Shown piece by piece: positions 23,699 through 37,124 of a stretch of 64,000 nucleotides of DNA. The notes beneath the pieces were generated by a model, which saw nothing but the letters and a program-made list of their open reading frames with translations, searched no databases and had not been told where the DNA came from. Made by a program: the position numbers and the translations under genes. Origin of the DNA: Channa striata (Eukaryota > Chordata > Actinopteri > Anabantiformes > Channidae); contig CM065171.1 of assembly GCA_033026295.1 (NCBI GenBank), positions 5,597,957-5,661,956 of the forward strand. The letters are read 5' to 3'. Within the stretch, counting starts at the first letter, position 1; each line of letters opens with the position of its first letter.

Positions 23699-26600
23699 AT
23701 GGCTAATGTTGCCGATACAAAATTGTACGACATTCTCGGAGTGTCTCCATCCGCATCCGAAAATGAGCTGAAGAAGGTAATTCTGCGAGACTGAGCGGGG
23801 CGTTTGTTTCAGACGTCTGCTTCAAGTTCCAGCCTGTTAAAATAGCTAAATCGGATATGCGTTGCTATGCGCAGCTGGCTAGCGATAGCTAGGAAATGTG
23901 TTAGCCTGCTAACATGTTAAGCTAGCGTCAGCCGGCCTATGTGAGATGATGGGGCCGGCAAGTTTTAGAATTTTGGATTCTGTGAAGTGAGATGTATATC
24001 TTTATCCAGTCTGCCATCTTATTGTATAACACAGTATGGATAACGTGGGTTGTGTTACCCGAAAGCTGGAGGGACTAAGTAACTTTAGCTTTCGCGAATT
24101 TCACTGTTGACCTCACGTTAGCATTAGCTTTAGCTCCTGTGTTCGTCGTGTTTCTAGCGTTAGCTAAGCCGTTCAAAGTGCTGTGAAAAGCGGGTGTTTT
24201 TGTGGTTAACAGCCTAAATTATCCCTACCATGGTCAACTGACAGACACGTGTGTGTAAGTCAATGAGTGTGAGATTTGACATATTAGAACAGCAGCTTCC
24301 TCATTTGATCTCTAGATCACGATCAGTTTGACTAGCTGGAGTAGTTAACGTGTCTACAAACATGATAATGTCAGTGTAACTTTTTTTTTTTTAACTATCG
24401 CCGTTGTATTGAAACAACTTGTTCTTTTTGTCCAAGTGCTGACAATTAAGTTTGATATCATTGTTCCATTAAAATTGTCTGGGTTGCATCCCACCATCGC
24501 CAGTATCAGCTAGCGTAAGTTGGCCACACACAGCCCGTCATTTTAAACCTTTATCACATTGTGACATGGGCTGACTGCTGATTAATCTGTGGTTCCACCC
24601 TCGTCGTCAGCACTTGGCCCAATCCTTAGTTAAGTTTATTAGACGTGGTAACCAGCGATCGTCCCATTTACCAACAGCAACATGTGATCATCATCTGTGG
24701 TTAGTTTTAGCAGGAGAGGCTAGTTAGCCTACCCACGTTTACCTAAACGTTAGCGAAATAATTGTCAGACATTTTGAACTGACGTTTTTGGAAAAAAAGG
24801 GGAAATTCCGGCTATAACGTTCCTAAAATTAAACACTAACTGACGTCACTTTAGAAAATGAGATATTTAAATGTTTATTGTAGCTATTGCTAGTGTTTTC
24901 CTGCTAGTAACGTGGTGTCGTCATGGAGGCGCCGTGCGTCAACAGATCGGGTACTTTCATCTGGACTGACCCCCCTCCTCTTTGTGTACTCCTAGGCATA
25001 CAGGAAACTGGCAAAAGAATATCACCCCGACAAAAATCCAAATGCTGGTGACAAGGTAAGATAATAATACTGGGTGGGTAATGCTCTTTCTATTTAAACA
25101 CAAAAGAGACATATTTCTTAGTATTAAGTTAATGAAGAGTGTACTTCTCTAATTATGTTCACGTGTACTTTCTATGTTAGTCTTACTTTTCTTTAGCATT
25201 AGGACTAAAGACTTTCATGCTAACACCCCCCAATGTAAAAATTAAAGGCTCTTCCATTTTCCTCATTGCAAAATTTCATTCTTTCAGCTAGTAATCATTT
25301 TGTCAGCAAAGGGAATGATTTGTGGAGAAAGTGTGTGTATTTAAATACATTTGCTACCCAGTTCATTTTCCCCAGTGTTAGTTGGAGGAATACGTAATAC
25401 ATGTTGAGGTTTTGGTATTGCAGGTTGAAATTAGGTTAGGCAATATGAACAAATAACACTACTCTGAAAACTTTAGTGTAAAGAGGACAATAGTTTGTTC
25501 AGCAGTTTTACAAATGTCAATATCTTAATTGTAATAAACTTCAGGTCGTTTTTATGGGTTATGTGGTCCCTCAGGCAGCGGCAGGACATGTGACTAGATG
25601 TGAAATGATCCTTACGCAAATATATTGCAACCATGAGTAACTAAATAACTGTAATGTTGCTTCTATTCTCCTACAGCTGAGCTGAAAAGAAAAAAGGGAA
25701 ATTTAACTAGGTCACACAAAAAATTGGGTGATTTTTCTATTATAAAACTAATGTGTCGATTTGTATTTGTATAATCACTAAGGTCAGGCAAAGCTAGTGG
25801 TTGCTGTTGTGTTGGTGCCTGGTGGTTACATTTTGTGTGTGTATTTATTTGCTTTAACTATGTGCGTATTTGTATTTCTGTAACGTTATAATCTAGTTCA
25901 AAGAAATCAGCTTTGCCTATGAGGTGCTGACCAATCCTGAGAAGAAGGAACTGTACGATCGCTATGGAGAACAGGGCTTGCGGGAGGGAGGTGCAGGTGG
26001 CCCAGGGATGGACGACATTTTCTCCCACATCTTTGGTGGTGGACTCTTTGGTTTCATGGGTGGTCAGGGGAGTCGCTCCAGGAATGGAGGACGGAGGAGA
26101 GGAGAGGACATGGTCCATCCACTTAAGTAAGACCAAACTTGTACACTGACAGAAAAGATTACTTGAGTTAAATGTTAATACTGTCTCTTGGAAAAAATCT
26201 TATTATTTGAAATGTTCATTATATTCTTACATTATTCTATATTATGCCACTTAACAATGTTTACATATCACATGTTGACTACAGGGTGTCACTTGAGGAC
26301 CTTTACAATGGGAAAACAACTAAACTACAACTTAGCAAGAATGTACTGTGTAGCACTTGTAATGGGTAAGTTACATAACCACTTTGGTGCTATAGTGGTG
26401 TTTTGTTAGGCTTGTTGTGTTATATCAGTTTCTAATGATGGATCTATTTTTGGATGCTATGCATCCAGGCAGGGAGGAAAGACGGGCGCTGTACAAAAAT
26501 GTACAACATGTAGGGGACGCGGCATGCGCATCATGATCCGACAGCTGGCCCCAGGGATGGTCCAACAGATGCAGTCTGTGTGCACAGATTGTAATGGTGA

Positions 26601-29600
26601 AGGTAAGAATACACCGAACCAAGCATTTGTGTAGTGTGTTATTGGCTTGTGACCTGCACAGACCCCTCACCATGTTTCTCTACCTAATCACAGGCGAAGT
26701 TATCAGTGAGAGAGACCGCTGTAAAAAGTGTGAGGGCAAAAAAGTTGTCAAGGAGGTGAAGATTCTGGAGGTACACGTGGACAAAGGCATGAAGCATGGG
26801 CAGAAAATTACGTTTGGAGGGGAAGCTGACCAGGCACCTGGCGTCGAGCCAGGGGATATAGTCCTTGTCCTGCAGGAAAAAGATCATGAGGTAGGCAAGC
26901 CATTCTCCCAGCATTGTAGCAATATTTATCTTGCACTGCTATATCTGCTGTACTGTCTGTGTCACAGGGGACTATTTTTTATTTTCAGCACACAGTTTTG
27001 CTTGTATAGTTTTGTCCGCTAGTGATTGTTTCCAGCCCATGCGAAGATGACCTTAGTTCTGTGCCAACTTTCCTCAGATTGCCACAATTTTCTAATGTTA
27101 GATTTATGTATTTTATTAGATAGTTTTGGGTCTGTTGCTTCCTCTTGTATGTTTTGTATGTTCATGTATGAATTTTTGTTACATTAGACACAAGCATGTG
27201 GGTGCAGTGTGGCTTGCACATATACATACTTAAAAGTACTTTTAAATACGTTTAAGAAATCCAAACAAATATTTTGGATGTGGTTCATTACCTATCAAGG
27301 TACTTCTAAAAAACCAAAAGTAAACAGTAACAATTGCAAGCAAGTTCAGGTTTCCAGTAGGACTAGAATTATGTGGCTATTAAAATCTCATTCTAACAAA
27401 AATTGCTGACTGAACACAGCTCAATTATCCCACCTATCGATCACCAATACTCACGCTGTTCTCATTCTTGTTCTTCATCATTGCCAGATTTTTCTGTAAA
27501 ATGTTATAAACATAATACGATTTTATTTAAGTTTTTGAAAAAAACTTGGCATTTTGTACAATATATTAAAAAAAATAATAATTCCAGCATTTTTTTTATT
27601 CACATCCCTTAATGATCTGAATTCGAAAGGGTACTTGTCCCCATAAGAGTCTCATGACTGTGATTATCCCTTGTGATTATCCCTTGTTTCATCCATACAG
27701 TTGGATAATATTTAAGTATCTTTATCTGTATTGTTTAGATTTATTAATAATGCAGTACAGATTGTTTGTAACCTTGTTTCAAAATTGGCTTTTGACAAAA
27801 CCCAGCTTGATATTTAATCAGAAGCTAAGCACACTTAGCACACACACTTTAACACATTTGGGCTGCTACATTCCTTGAAGAGCCTGTAATTGCTTTTTTG
27901 TATTTAATGTTTTTGTTGGTGAAAATCTATGATTAGTAATGGTACTCAGTGTTAAGTGGTGATAATGACCTGGGCAGTTCATAAGGGCACAACAAACAAA
28001 GGGAATTGTTAATAACATGAGCGTTCTCATTAATGAGATTGTCAGATGCCCAATGGCAGTGTAAATTCACGTGTCTTCTGTGTTTGGGTAGCACTGATGA
28101 ATCCCTGCGGTGATCAGCTGAAGCTGGTAAAACAAACAGTGCAGTATGTCTACTGCCTTTGCCTGCCCTTGTTGCGTGATACTGGCTCATGCAAGTCAGG
28201 TTGCCTCTGACAGTTAAAAAGTTTAATTTGGCTAAACTGGAAGAGCAGGCTTGAACAGTAGCAATGCCCCAAACTGCTGCTGTCATGAGGCTTCCAGCAC
28301 TGATTGTGTAAAGTGGATGCTAGAAGCAAAGTCTGCTACACCAATACTTGACAAATGTTCTCGTTGCTAATAAGATGTTACGGCTTGGAACTTGGATTTT
28401 CTTTTTTGTTTTTTAAAATTTCTAGTTCTTTATCTCAGTTTGATTTTTTTAAATTCCTTTATTCTATAATAAACTGGGGCTAGACTATATAAGCATTTAC
28501 AAAAGAAAAACTTTTAATGTCATAAAATGTATCGGATCCAATATTTCAACCATCTCTTACTGTCTTTGTTGTTTTTGTTGTTGTTTTTAAAAAAAAATCA
28601 CATTGTCTTACAGACATTCAAGCGAGACGGCAATGACCTGTTTATGAACCATAAGATTGGGCTGGTGGAGGCGCTCTGCGGTTTTCAGTTCATGCTCAAA
28701 CACTTAGATGGCAGACAGATCGTTGTGAAGTACCCTGCTGGCAAAGTCATTGAACCAGGTAACATTCTAGTGTTGCGTTTCAACTCTTATTTTAATGTCT
28801 GCAAAATCATTTGTTTTGCATCACGTCTCGAAAGAGGTAAAACCCCAAGAGTCCACAGCGTTCACACAGAATTCCGATATGTTTGGAATAAAAGCAGGAC
28901 AGACAAGACTGAACTCTTACGGCTAGAATGTTGGAATGACCGAATTTTATGAATATAGATGAAGTGACACTAGTATCCACTAACACCTCACAAAGTGCCT
29001 GCAGCGTTTCAGAGCACATAGCACTTCTCATATTTTCATGATTTTTATACCTAATCGTATATACTTGGCAGCTTTGTTTAAATAATTTAAAGCTGGCTGG
29101 ACCATAACCCGTTTAGTTATGGTTTGACAAACAGAACTCTTGTTTATGTCTTAGATGGACTTTGGTCTGTCAAATTCACATGACACGTGCTAATACAGAT
29201 AGTGAGTTATCAAAAGAGAATAGTGGCCTCAAAATAATGACATATTGCAAAACATCCTGTTAAACGGCACAAAGCTCCTGTCTGGGTCACACACACATAC
29301 GTATGTACAAACACACACTGGTTATTTTTCTGAGAGGTATTTGATACTTAATAAAACAGCTACTTCAATATCTCCACTTAAAAATAACTGGACACAGTGT
29401 GGTCCAGTGTAGTTAGCCTGTGAAGCCTATTTTAAAAGATAGCCCTCAGCAACACAGAACATGGACAGAGAGAACAGATCACATGCTTAATTTCACTCAC
29501 TGCTTTTTTCACATGCTAATAAAGTGCATACTGAGAGTGCATTTTTTCAATACTCGATAGTATCGAAGTGATTCTATCATAAATGTGTAAAAGTTTTGTA

Positions 29601-31121
29601 ACATGCCCAAATGTGATTTTATGAATAATTATGAAATTTTGTAAAAGTGAATTCTGAATTAATCTTGGTTTTACACACTCCATCTTTTCCAGCTGCAGTC
29701 AGAGTGGTGCGAGGAGAGGGCATGCCACAGTACCGAAACCCTTTTGAAAAAGGAGATCTGTATGTCAAATTTGATGTCCAGTTCCCTGACAACAACTGGA
29801 TCAGCCCTGAGAAGCTTACAGTATGTCGTATTAATCCTTTCTGTCATTAGTAATCTGTAATGTTTTGGTCTTTTAAGTTTCCCTTTAAAAATTAAATTTA
29901 GTACTGTACACAGAAGCCATTTAGGAGATCAGAAATATCTTTCAGTCTTCCAAGCCTCTGAAACAGCTTCACCGACAGTAGTGGCAGCTTACAGAACCAA
30001 ACAGGCTTTCCCCTACATAGATGGTGAAAAAAGGACTAGACCCTTAATTATTTTAACACAGTTTTTGAGTTGGGCTTTTTAAATTTAATGTTTTTTAAAC
30101 TGTTTCAAAACAGGAATGAAAATAGCTGTCAAGCCAAAGTCATATTAAACGTGCAGTTCCACCCCGTTAGAATTAGTGGGTAAAAATAAGTCATGTAGAG
30201 AGGGAAAAATTAAAACCTCACACTGACGCCTGTATTTTGGTTTTCGGTGCATTCCTAAAGAACAAATATGCCAGAAGTACAAACCCAGAAATCATTTAGC
30301 ATTTTTGCTTTTCTGGTTCCCCCGCCTCAAAGTCTGGGTTTTTGCTTAGATGCATGAAATACGGTCTGTGGTTAACACAAAGTCAAGCAATTGTCACATT
30401 TTATTCTACAACATAAACATGCCAATAAACATATGTACCATTTTTGTATCAAAAAGGGTGGGTGCTAACATTTGGTTAATGGAGAACAAAGGTTGTCGGG
30501 TATTAAAGGTCATCACCCCAAACACTCATTATTAGTTTGTACCTATCCACAGCCTTGTTCTTTGTATAACTGACAATGACCAGCTAGCTCGGGTCAGGCT
30601 AAGAGTTGTTACAGCGTTGCATGCAGTGAACATGTGTCCTTTTAAGTGAGAAGGTTTTGGCTTCCATCAGGAAAAATTTTCTCAGTGATTAGAGCTATCC
30701 TGAACAGGAATGATTTACTTGGTGAGCACCACCACGCTAACGAGTAAAGAACCACCCATATATGTATTTCCATAACTGCTCCTCAGAATTGTCCGGTGAC
30801 ACTGAAGATGTTGAATGAATATTGTTTTTTTGTTTCACAACAACCTTGTGCACTCTGCACTTTTAGCCTCAAACCATTCAACATAAGGCAGTCTGTTTTA
30901 GCCATGTTATGATCGATTCTTTCCATGTGTAGGAGCTGGAGGATATGTTGCCCTCACGGCCAGAGCCGCCCATCGTCACAGGAGACACTGAGGAGGTGGA
31001 CCTGCAGGACTACGACGTCAGCCAGAGCTCAACATCAGGTAGCCGCAGAGAGGCCTACAACGACAGCTCTGACGAAGATAGCGGCCACCATGGGCCGGGG
31101 GTGCAGTGTGCCCACCAGTAA
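23699..31121 (+). CDS. dnaja2: DnaJ homolog subfamily A member 2 (type I Hsp40), nine exons, complete
   Basis: DNAJA2 is a cytosolic co-chaperone that delivers unfolded clients to Hsp70 (HSPA8) and stimulates its ATPase. Exons: 23699-23776, 24996-25055, 25897-26126, 26285-26365, 26469-26602, 26694-26890, 28614-28758, 29693-29820, 30933-31121. They join in phase to 413 codons plus TAA; the human protein has 412 residues. Domains: J domain (about 8-70) with the catalytic HPD at residues 36-38; Gly/Phe-rich linker (about 75-115) with FSHIFGGGLFGFMGG; zinc-finger cysteine pairs at C145/C148, C161/C164, C188/C191 and C204/C207; two C-terminal beta-sandwich client-binding domains; an acidic tail; and a C-terminal CAHQ farnesylation box. 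The start has an excellent context (CACCATGG). Its orthologue also neighbours NETO2 in human. Nothing is broken. DNAJA1 and DNAJA4 fit less well because the tail ends GPGVQCAHQ as in DNAJA2. Confidence 0.97.
23777..24995 (+). other. dnaja2: dnaja2 intron 1, unusually rich in TAGC/GCTA words
   Basis: By hand I count about 28 TAGC or GCTA tetramers between 23840 and 24920, often as TTAGC, GCTAA or GCTAGC; roughly eight are expected in random sequence of equal base content. No exon or known element is recognised here. Confidence 0.6.
26891..28613 (+). other. dnaja2: dnaja2 intron 6
   Basis: AT-rich 1.7-kb intron between the exon ending in the first beta-sandwich domain and the exon starting FKRDGNDL. 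I see no exon, snoRNA box pair or recognisable transposon in it. Confidence 0.6.
28759..30932 (+). other. dnaja2: dnaja2 introns 7 and 8 (around exon 8)
   Basis: Apart from exon 8 (29693-29820), these two introns of about 0.9 and 1.1 kb hold nothing I can identify. They are AT-rich, with a short imperfect CA run near 29288-29317. Confidence 0.6.
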
Positions 31122-31136
31122 TCTCCAACTATGTTA

Positions 31137-31144
<8 letters not shown>

Positions 31145-31193
<49 letters not shown>

Positions 31194-31194
31194 A
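31145..31194 (+). repeat. dnaja2: (CA)n microsatellite in the dnaja2 3' UTR
   Basis: About 50 bp of CA starting 24 nt after the dnaja2 stop codon, so it is transcribed into the mature message. Confidence 0.95.
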
Positions 31195-32129
31195 ATCTAC
31201 ATTCTACATGGGGAGAAAATGTATGAGTTGCAGAGTAAACAACGAGGCATGTGAGACAGGAAAGGTTTGGTAGTTCCTCAGACACATAGCAGATGTTATG
31301 TTGAATTGTGGCACTTGGCATTGTTTATTATTATATTATTAATATTTTTTATTACTAATATCATTATTAGTATTATTATTATTATTGACTGTGTGCTTGG
31401 ATGATTTTGATGTGTCTGAGGAACTCGCACTGGGGCAGCCAAAAGCTTACGACACTGCACATAAAACAGATCTAGACACTTTAAACAGCAACTTCAGGAA
31501 GAGGTTATAGAAAATATTTAAAACATATCAAAATGTATGGTTGCCCTAGTGAACAACATGTCCTGGTAGACTGTGATCTGGTGTTCAAAGTGAACCCCAC
31601 CCCCCTCCTCCTCATCTATTCTCCTGTTAGTCCATTCCTTACTGCTAACAGGAACTCCAGATCCTTAGAAGAATGGAATGTTTCTTGTTTGCTGAGTGTG
31701 TGACTTGCATTTTGTTTTCATAGTATTTACAATAATTAATTTAAAGACTAACCAATGTGTAAGCAAACAAAGCAACTGAGCAATGTGATGTGCAGAATCC
31801 TCGGACTCGTGTATTCATGGACTCATCAACTCAGCGCCATTTTGTAGGACTCATTCTGATTTTTACAGCTTTTTTTCCTATTAGGTTTTTACTTGTTTTT
31901 TTTCTTTCTATTTTTATTCAAATATGAAATTAGTTATTGTGTATATCATTTGAGCTGGTTTTTCGTGAGCTTCATCAGGTGCTGTATTCAAAGCTGTGTG
32001 ATTGTTTTTTTTGTTTTGTTTTGTTTTTAAAGAAAAATGACAAGTGAAATGAAAATCCTATAGTGTGTTTGTGCTGAAACCATGTGCATGTAAAAAGCTT
32101 TGGTTCCTGCACTTATCAAACATTAGTCA

Positions 32130-32135
32130 AATAAA
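32130..32135 (+). terminator. dnaja2: Candidate polyadenylation signal of dnaja2
   Basis: Canonical AATAAA about 1.0 kb after the stop, followed by T-rich sequence near 32200. Alternatives lie within the next 110 nt. Confidence 0.5.
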
Positions 32136-34310
<2,175 letters not shown>

Positions 34311-34552
34311 CGGGTGGCTTTTACTTTGAAGGCGTCAACAGGAAGTCGTGGGGCGTTGCGGTGCGTAACTTGACACTGGTCCCTTGCTTGGCTGCGGACG
34401 GAGGCACACAATGCTTCTTCGCGGTGAGCCGCCGTCGCTGTGAATGTTATGTCTGAGCTGGAGGCAGATGCGGGAGCTTCGCCGGAGGACACGCGTGTCG
34501 AACAAGCCGCGGGATCCGTGTCCGGGACTTTAGCGGGCGTCCCCTGCGGACC
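34311..34552 (+). promoter_or_regulatory. lrp3: Promoter and 5' UTR region of lrp3
   Basis: GC-rich sequence leading into the lrp3 start context GCGGACCATGGGG. It begins with GGCTTTTACTTTGAA and CAGGAAGTCG (34317-34347), similar to the motif at 3320 upstream of neto2. Two upstream ATGs (34444 and 34449) lie in other frames. The transcription start cannot be fixed from the sequence. Confidence 0.5.
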
Positions 34553-34940
34553 ATGGGGCCGACGGCGCGGCTGCTCGGGCTGCTCGGGCTGCTGTGGCTG
34601 CGCTCTGCTCTGCTCTGCTCAGGTGAGGAACCGCCGCGTTTCTACCTGCCTGCGCCGTAACGTCTCCACATGGCTCCGTGTTTGCGTGGAAAGGGGAACA
34701 GGAGGCACCTCAGGGAGACGAAATGAATGCACAAAGTGTGTGTTTCATTTGTGGATTTCATGCAATCACGTCACTGGACGTTGTGCACTTTGCCGAGCCG
34801 CTCAGACGTCCATGATTATCGCTGGTGTGACAGTCCGCGTCCACACACACCCCGGCAGCGGTGGGTGGATCGTTTGCTCATTCTGCTTAAGTGGTGTGAT
34901 AGTGATGACCAAATGTTTTCATTGTTGCGATCAGGCAGAA

Positions 34941-34982
<42 letters not shown>

Positions 34983-36526
34983 GTGGGTATTGATCTGTGG
35001 TGGCTAAATGATCAGGGTTATTGTGGAAACATGGATGCTCTTTCATAAATGTGATGCTGCTATCAGCATTACATCACTGCTTCTCTGCAGACAGTCACTT
35101 CTCTCCCTCCCCCTCCCTCCTCTGTCTCCCTCTTATCATATGCTGCTTTTTACTGGCTTGGAAATAAAGGATGAGCCTATAGACGGGTCTTGGATTGTGT
35201 GTGTGTGTGTGAGAGAGAGAGAGGAGGAGGAGGAGGAGGAGGAGGAGGAGGGAAACGTTCTTGGTGACTACAGCCAGGTTTCACACACAGCACTGAACAT
35301 ACACTAACACAAACACATGTCAGTACTTGTCTGACCCAGCCCCTCGGTGGGAAAAGGTGGGAAAAGCAACCACCCATTCTAACCGGGATACAGGTTTCCA
35401 GCAGAGGCATTTTCTCTCAGTGAAGCCTGCTTCTCTTTTTTTGAACATTTTAAAAATTGCTTTTCTGATTTTGAGTGGATTAAACTTTGCTGTTAAAAAC
35501 ACTGAAGAGAGTGTGGAGGACTTAAAAAACAATCCACCTTAATCGTCAGGTACTGTTGTTGTAACAAAGTGGGAATAAAAATAAAAGCAATTATATAATC
35601 TAGAGCATCTCCTGTAGTGAAAGGACTGAAGCACCAAACGTGCTAAACACGCATTTGTCCAGTCTGTCTGTCTGTCTGTCTGTCTGTGTGTGCACACACT
35701 TGCCAAGCCATCCCTGTCCGGGGTGATAGTCAATATCCACCCGAGCTCTAAGTGATTCCTCCCCTCGCCCCTTGTTTCCCTCCACTGACTTCACCGATTC
35801 ATCAGGAAGGCCTGAAACAAACACACACTCAGCAGAACTGAGCAGAATCTCTGCTGCGTGTCAGCCCGGGATAATGATTGTTAAGCGGTTCGGCTAATGT
35901 TCTGTCTCTGTGGCTCCTGTTAATTAAGAGGCTTGTTAGACGGCTTCTTCTCGCGTGTGGTTCGTTCCTACTGTGGCATCCAGCAGTAATGAGATGATTA
36001 AAAACCCTGAGCTCTCTTTCTATGTGCTCAGCAAAGACAAAGAAGAAGATTCCTTTTGTTAAAGGTGCATTATAGTGCACCAACTCACACTTTAAAAGGC
36101 AAACCGTCATCCCGATGCCCTTTTTTACAAAACCAGCATCCGCTGACTGCGCTCATCACAGAGGTCTGTGCCTTGTCCCCGGAGCTCTCCTTGGCCACCT
36201 CACACTGTGTGTTGTTCCCTGGAGCAATGCTGCGATGGCAGCAGGCGATGCGGTTGCCGTGGCTCCCGGCTTTAGCCCCCATGTGATCAGCAGAGCACAG
36301 AGCTCCCCTGAAAGGCCCTACCGTCATCTGTCTTGTCGACGCATTGTTTTAAGGTTGTGTTTTTTTTTTTTTGCTCTTACTAGAGAAAAAGGACGAGAAT
36401 CTTATACAAGATCTGAAAAAAACAATGAATGGATTTATCTGGCTTTCACAGAAGCTTCACTGTTGTCCAGATATACACACAGATGGAAATCAGCTTTTAT
36501 CATGTGTGGTCATGTATAGTAAACAC

Positions 36527-36561
<35 letters not shown>

Positions 36562-37091
36562 CTGTAGTTTTTTTGACTTAATCATTGCTCTGCCAGAAAT
36601 ATTCACTAACTCTCTACCACTCTGCAGCTCAGAATAGTCCCCAGCAAACATTTTAACTTCCTCTGGTTTGAATAATGTTGATCAAAGACAACAGAACCCA
36701 GCTGTTACACTAAATAATTTAGCCTTTTCTTAAAATAGAATATTTAATATAGAATATGTAAAACAAAACTAAAGTGAATGGACTGCCAACATATTGCTTT
36801 GGGTCTAATTTTAAAATCTGTTGAAAATGAACAATAATAAGATGATATTTTATAACTTGATGGCTGTTTTTTGATGATAAGACACACTGAAGTGCATGTT
36901 CCTATCTCCCCCTTCCGCCTGTGTCTCCAGCAGGCTGCAGTGAACGTGTGGAGGTCCATACAGAGCGCAGGGGTGTGATCTACAGCCCCTCTTGGCCTTT
37001 AAACTACGTGGCTGGAGTCAACTGCAGCTGGCATATCCAAGGGGGTCAGGGAGAGGTCATTACCATCAGGTAGAAGCCACCCCCACGTCTC

Positions 37092-37124
<33 letters not shown>

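Larger units (their letters stand above)
31122..32135 (+). other. dnaja2: dnaja2 3' UTR
   Basis: It runs from the TAA at 31119-31121 to the AATAAA at 32130-32135. It begins with a CA array (31145-31194) and contains an ATT-rich stretch (about 31320-31386) with several ATTA words, possibly a stability element. Further AATAAA-like hexamers near 32172 and 32232 could extend the UTR slightly. Confidence 0.6.
34623..36930 (+). other. lrp3: lrp3 intron 1, microsatellite-rich
   Basis: This 2.3-kb intron holds GT (34944-34981), GT/GA/GAG (35197-35251), TCTG (35662-35692) and CA (36521-36563) arrays. No exon is recognised. Confidence 0.7.

Noticed and set aside
34440..34982. 180-codon open frame starting upstream of lrp3
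   Set aside because: It ignores the lrp3 donor at 34623, runs into a GT microsatellite, and encodes no recognisable domain. The signal-peptide frame from 34553 is preferred.
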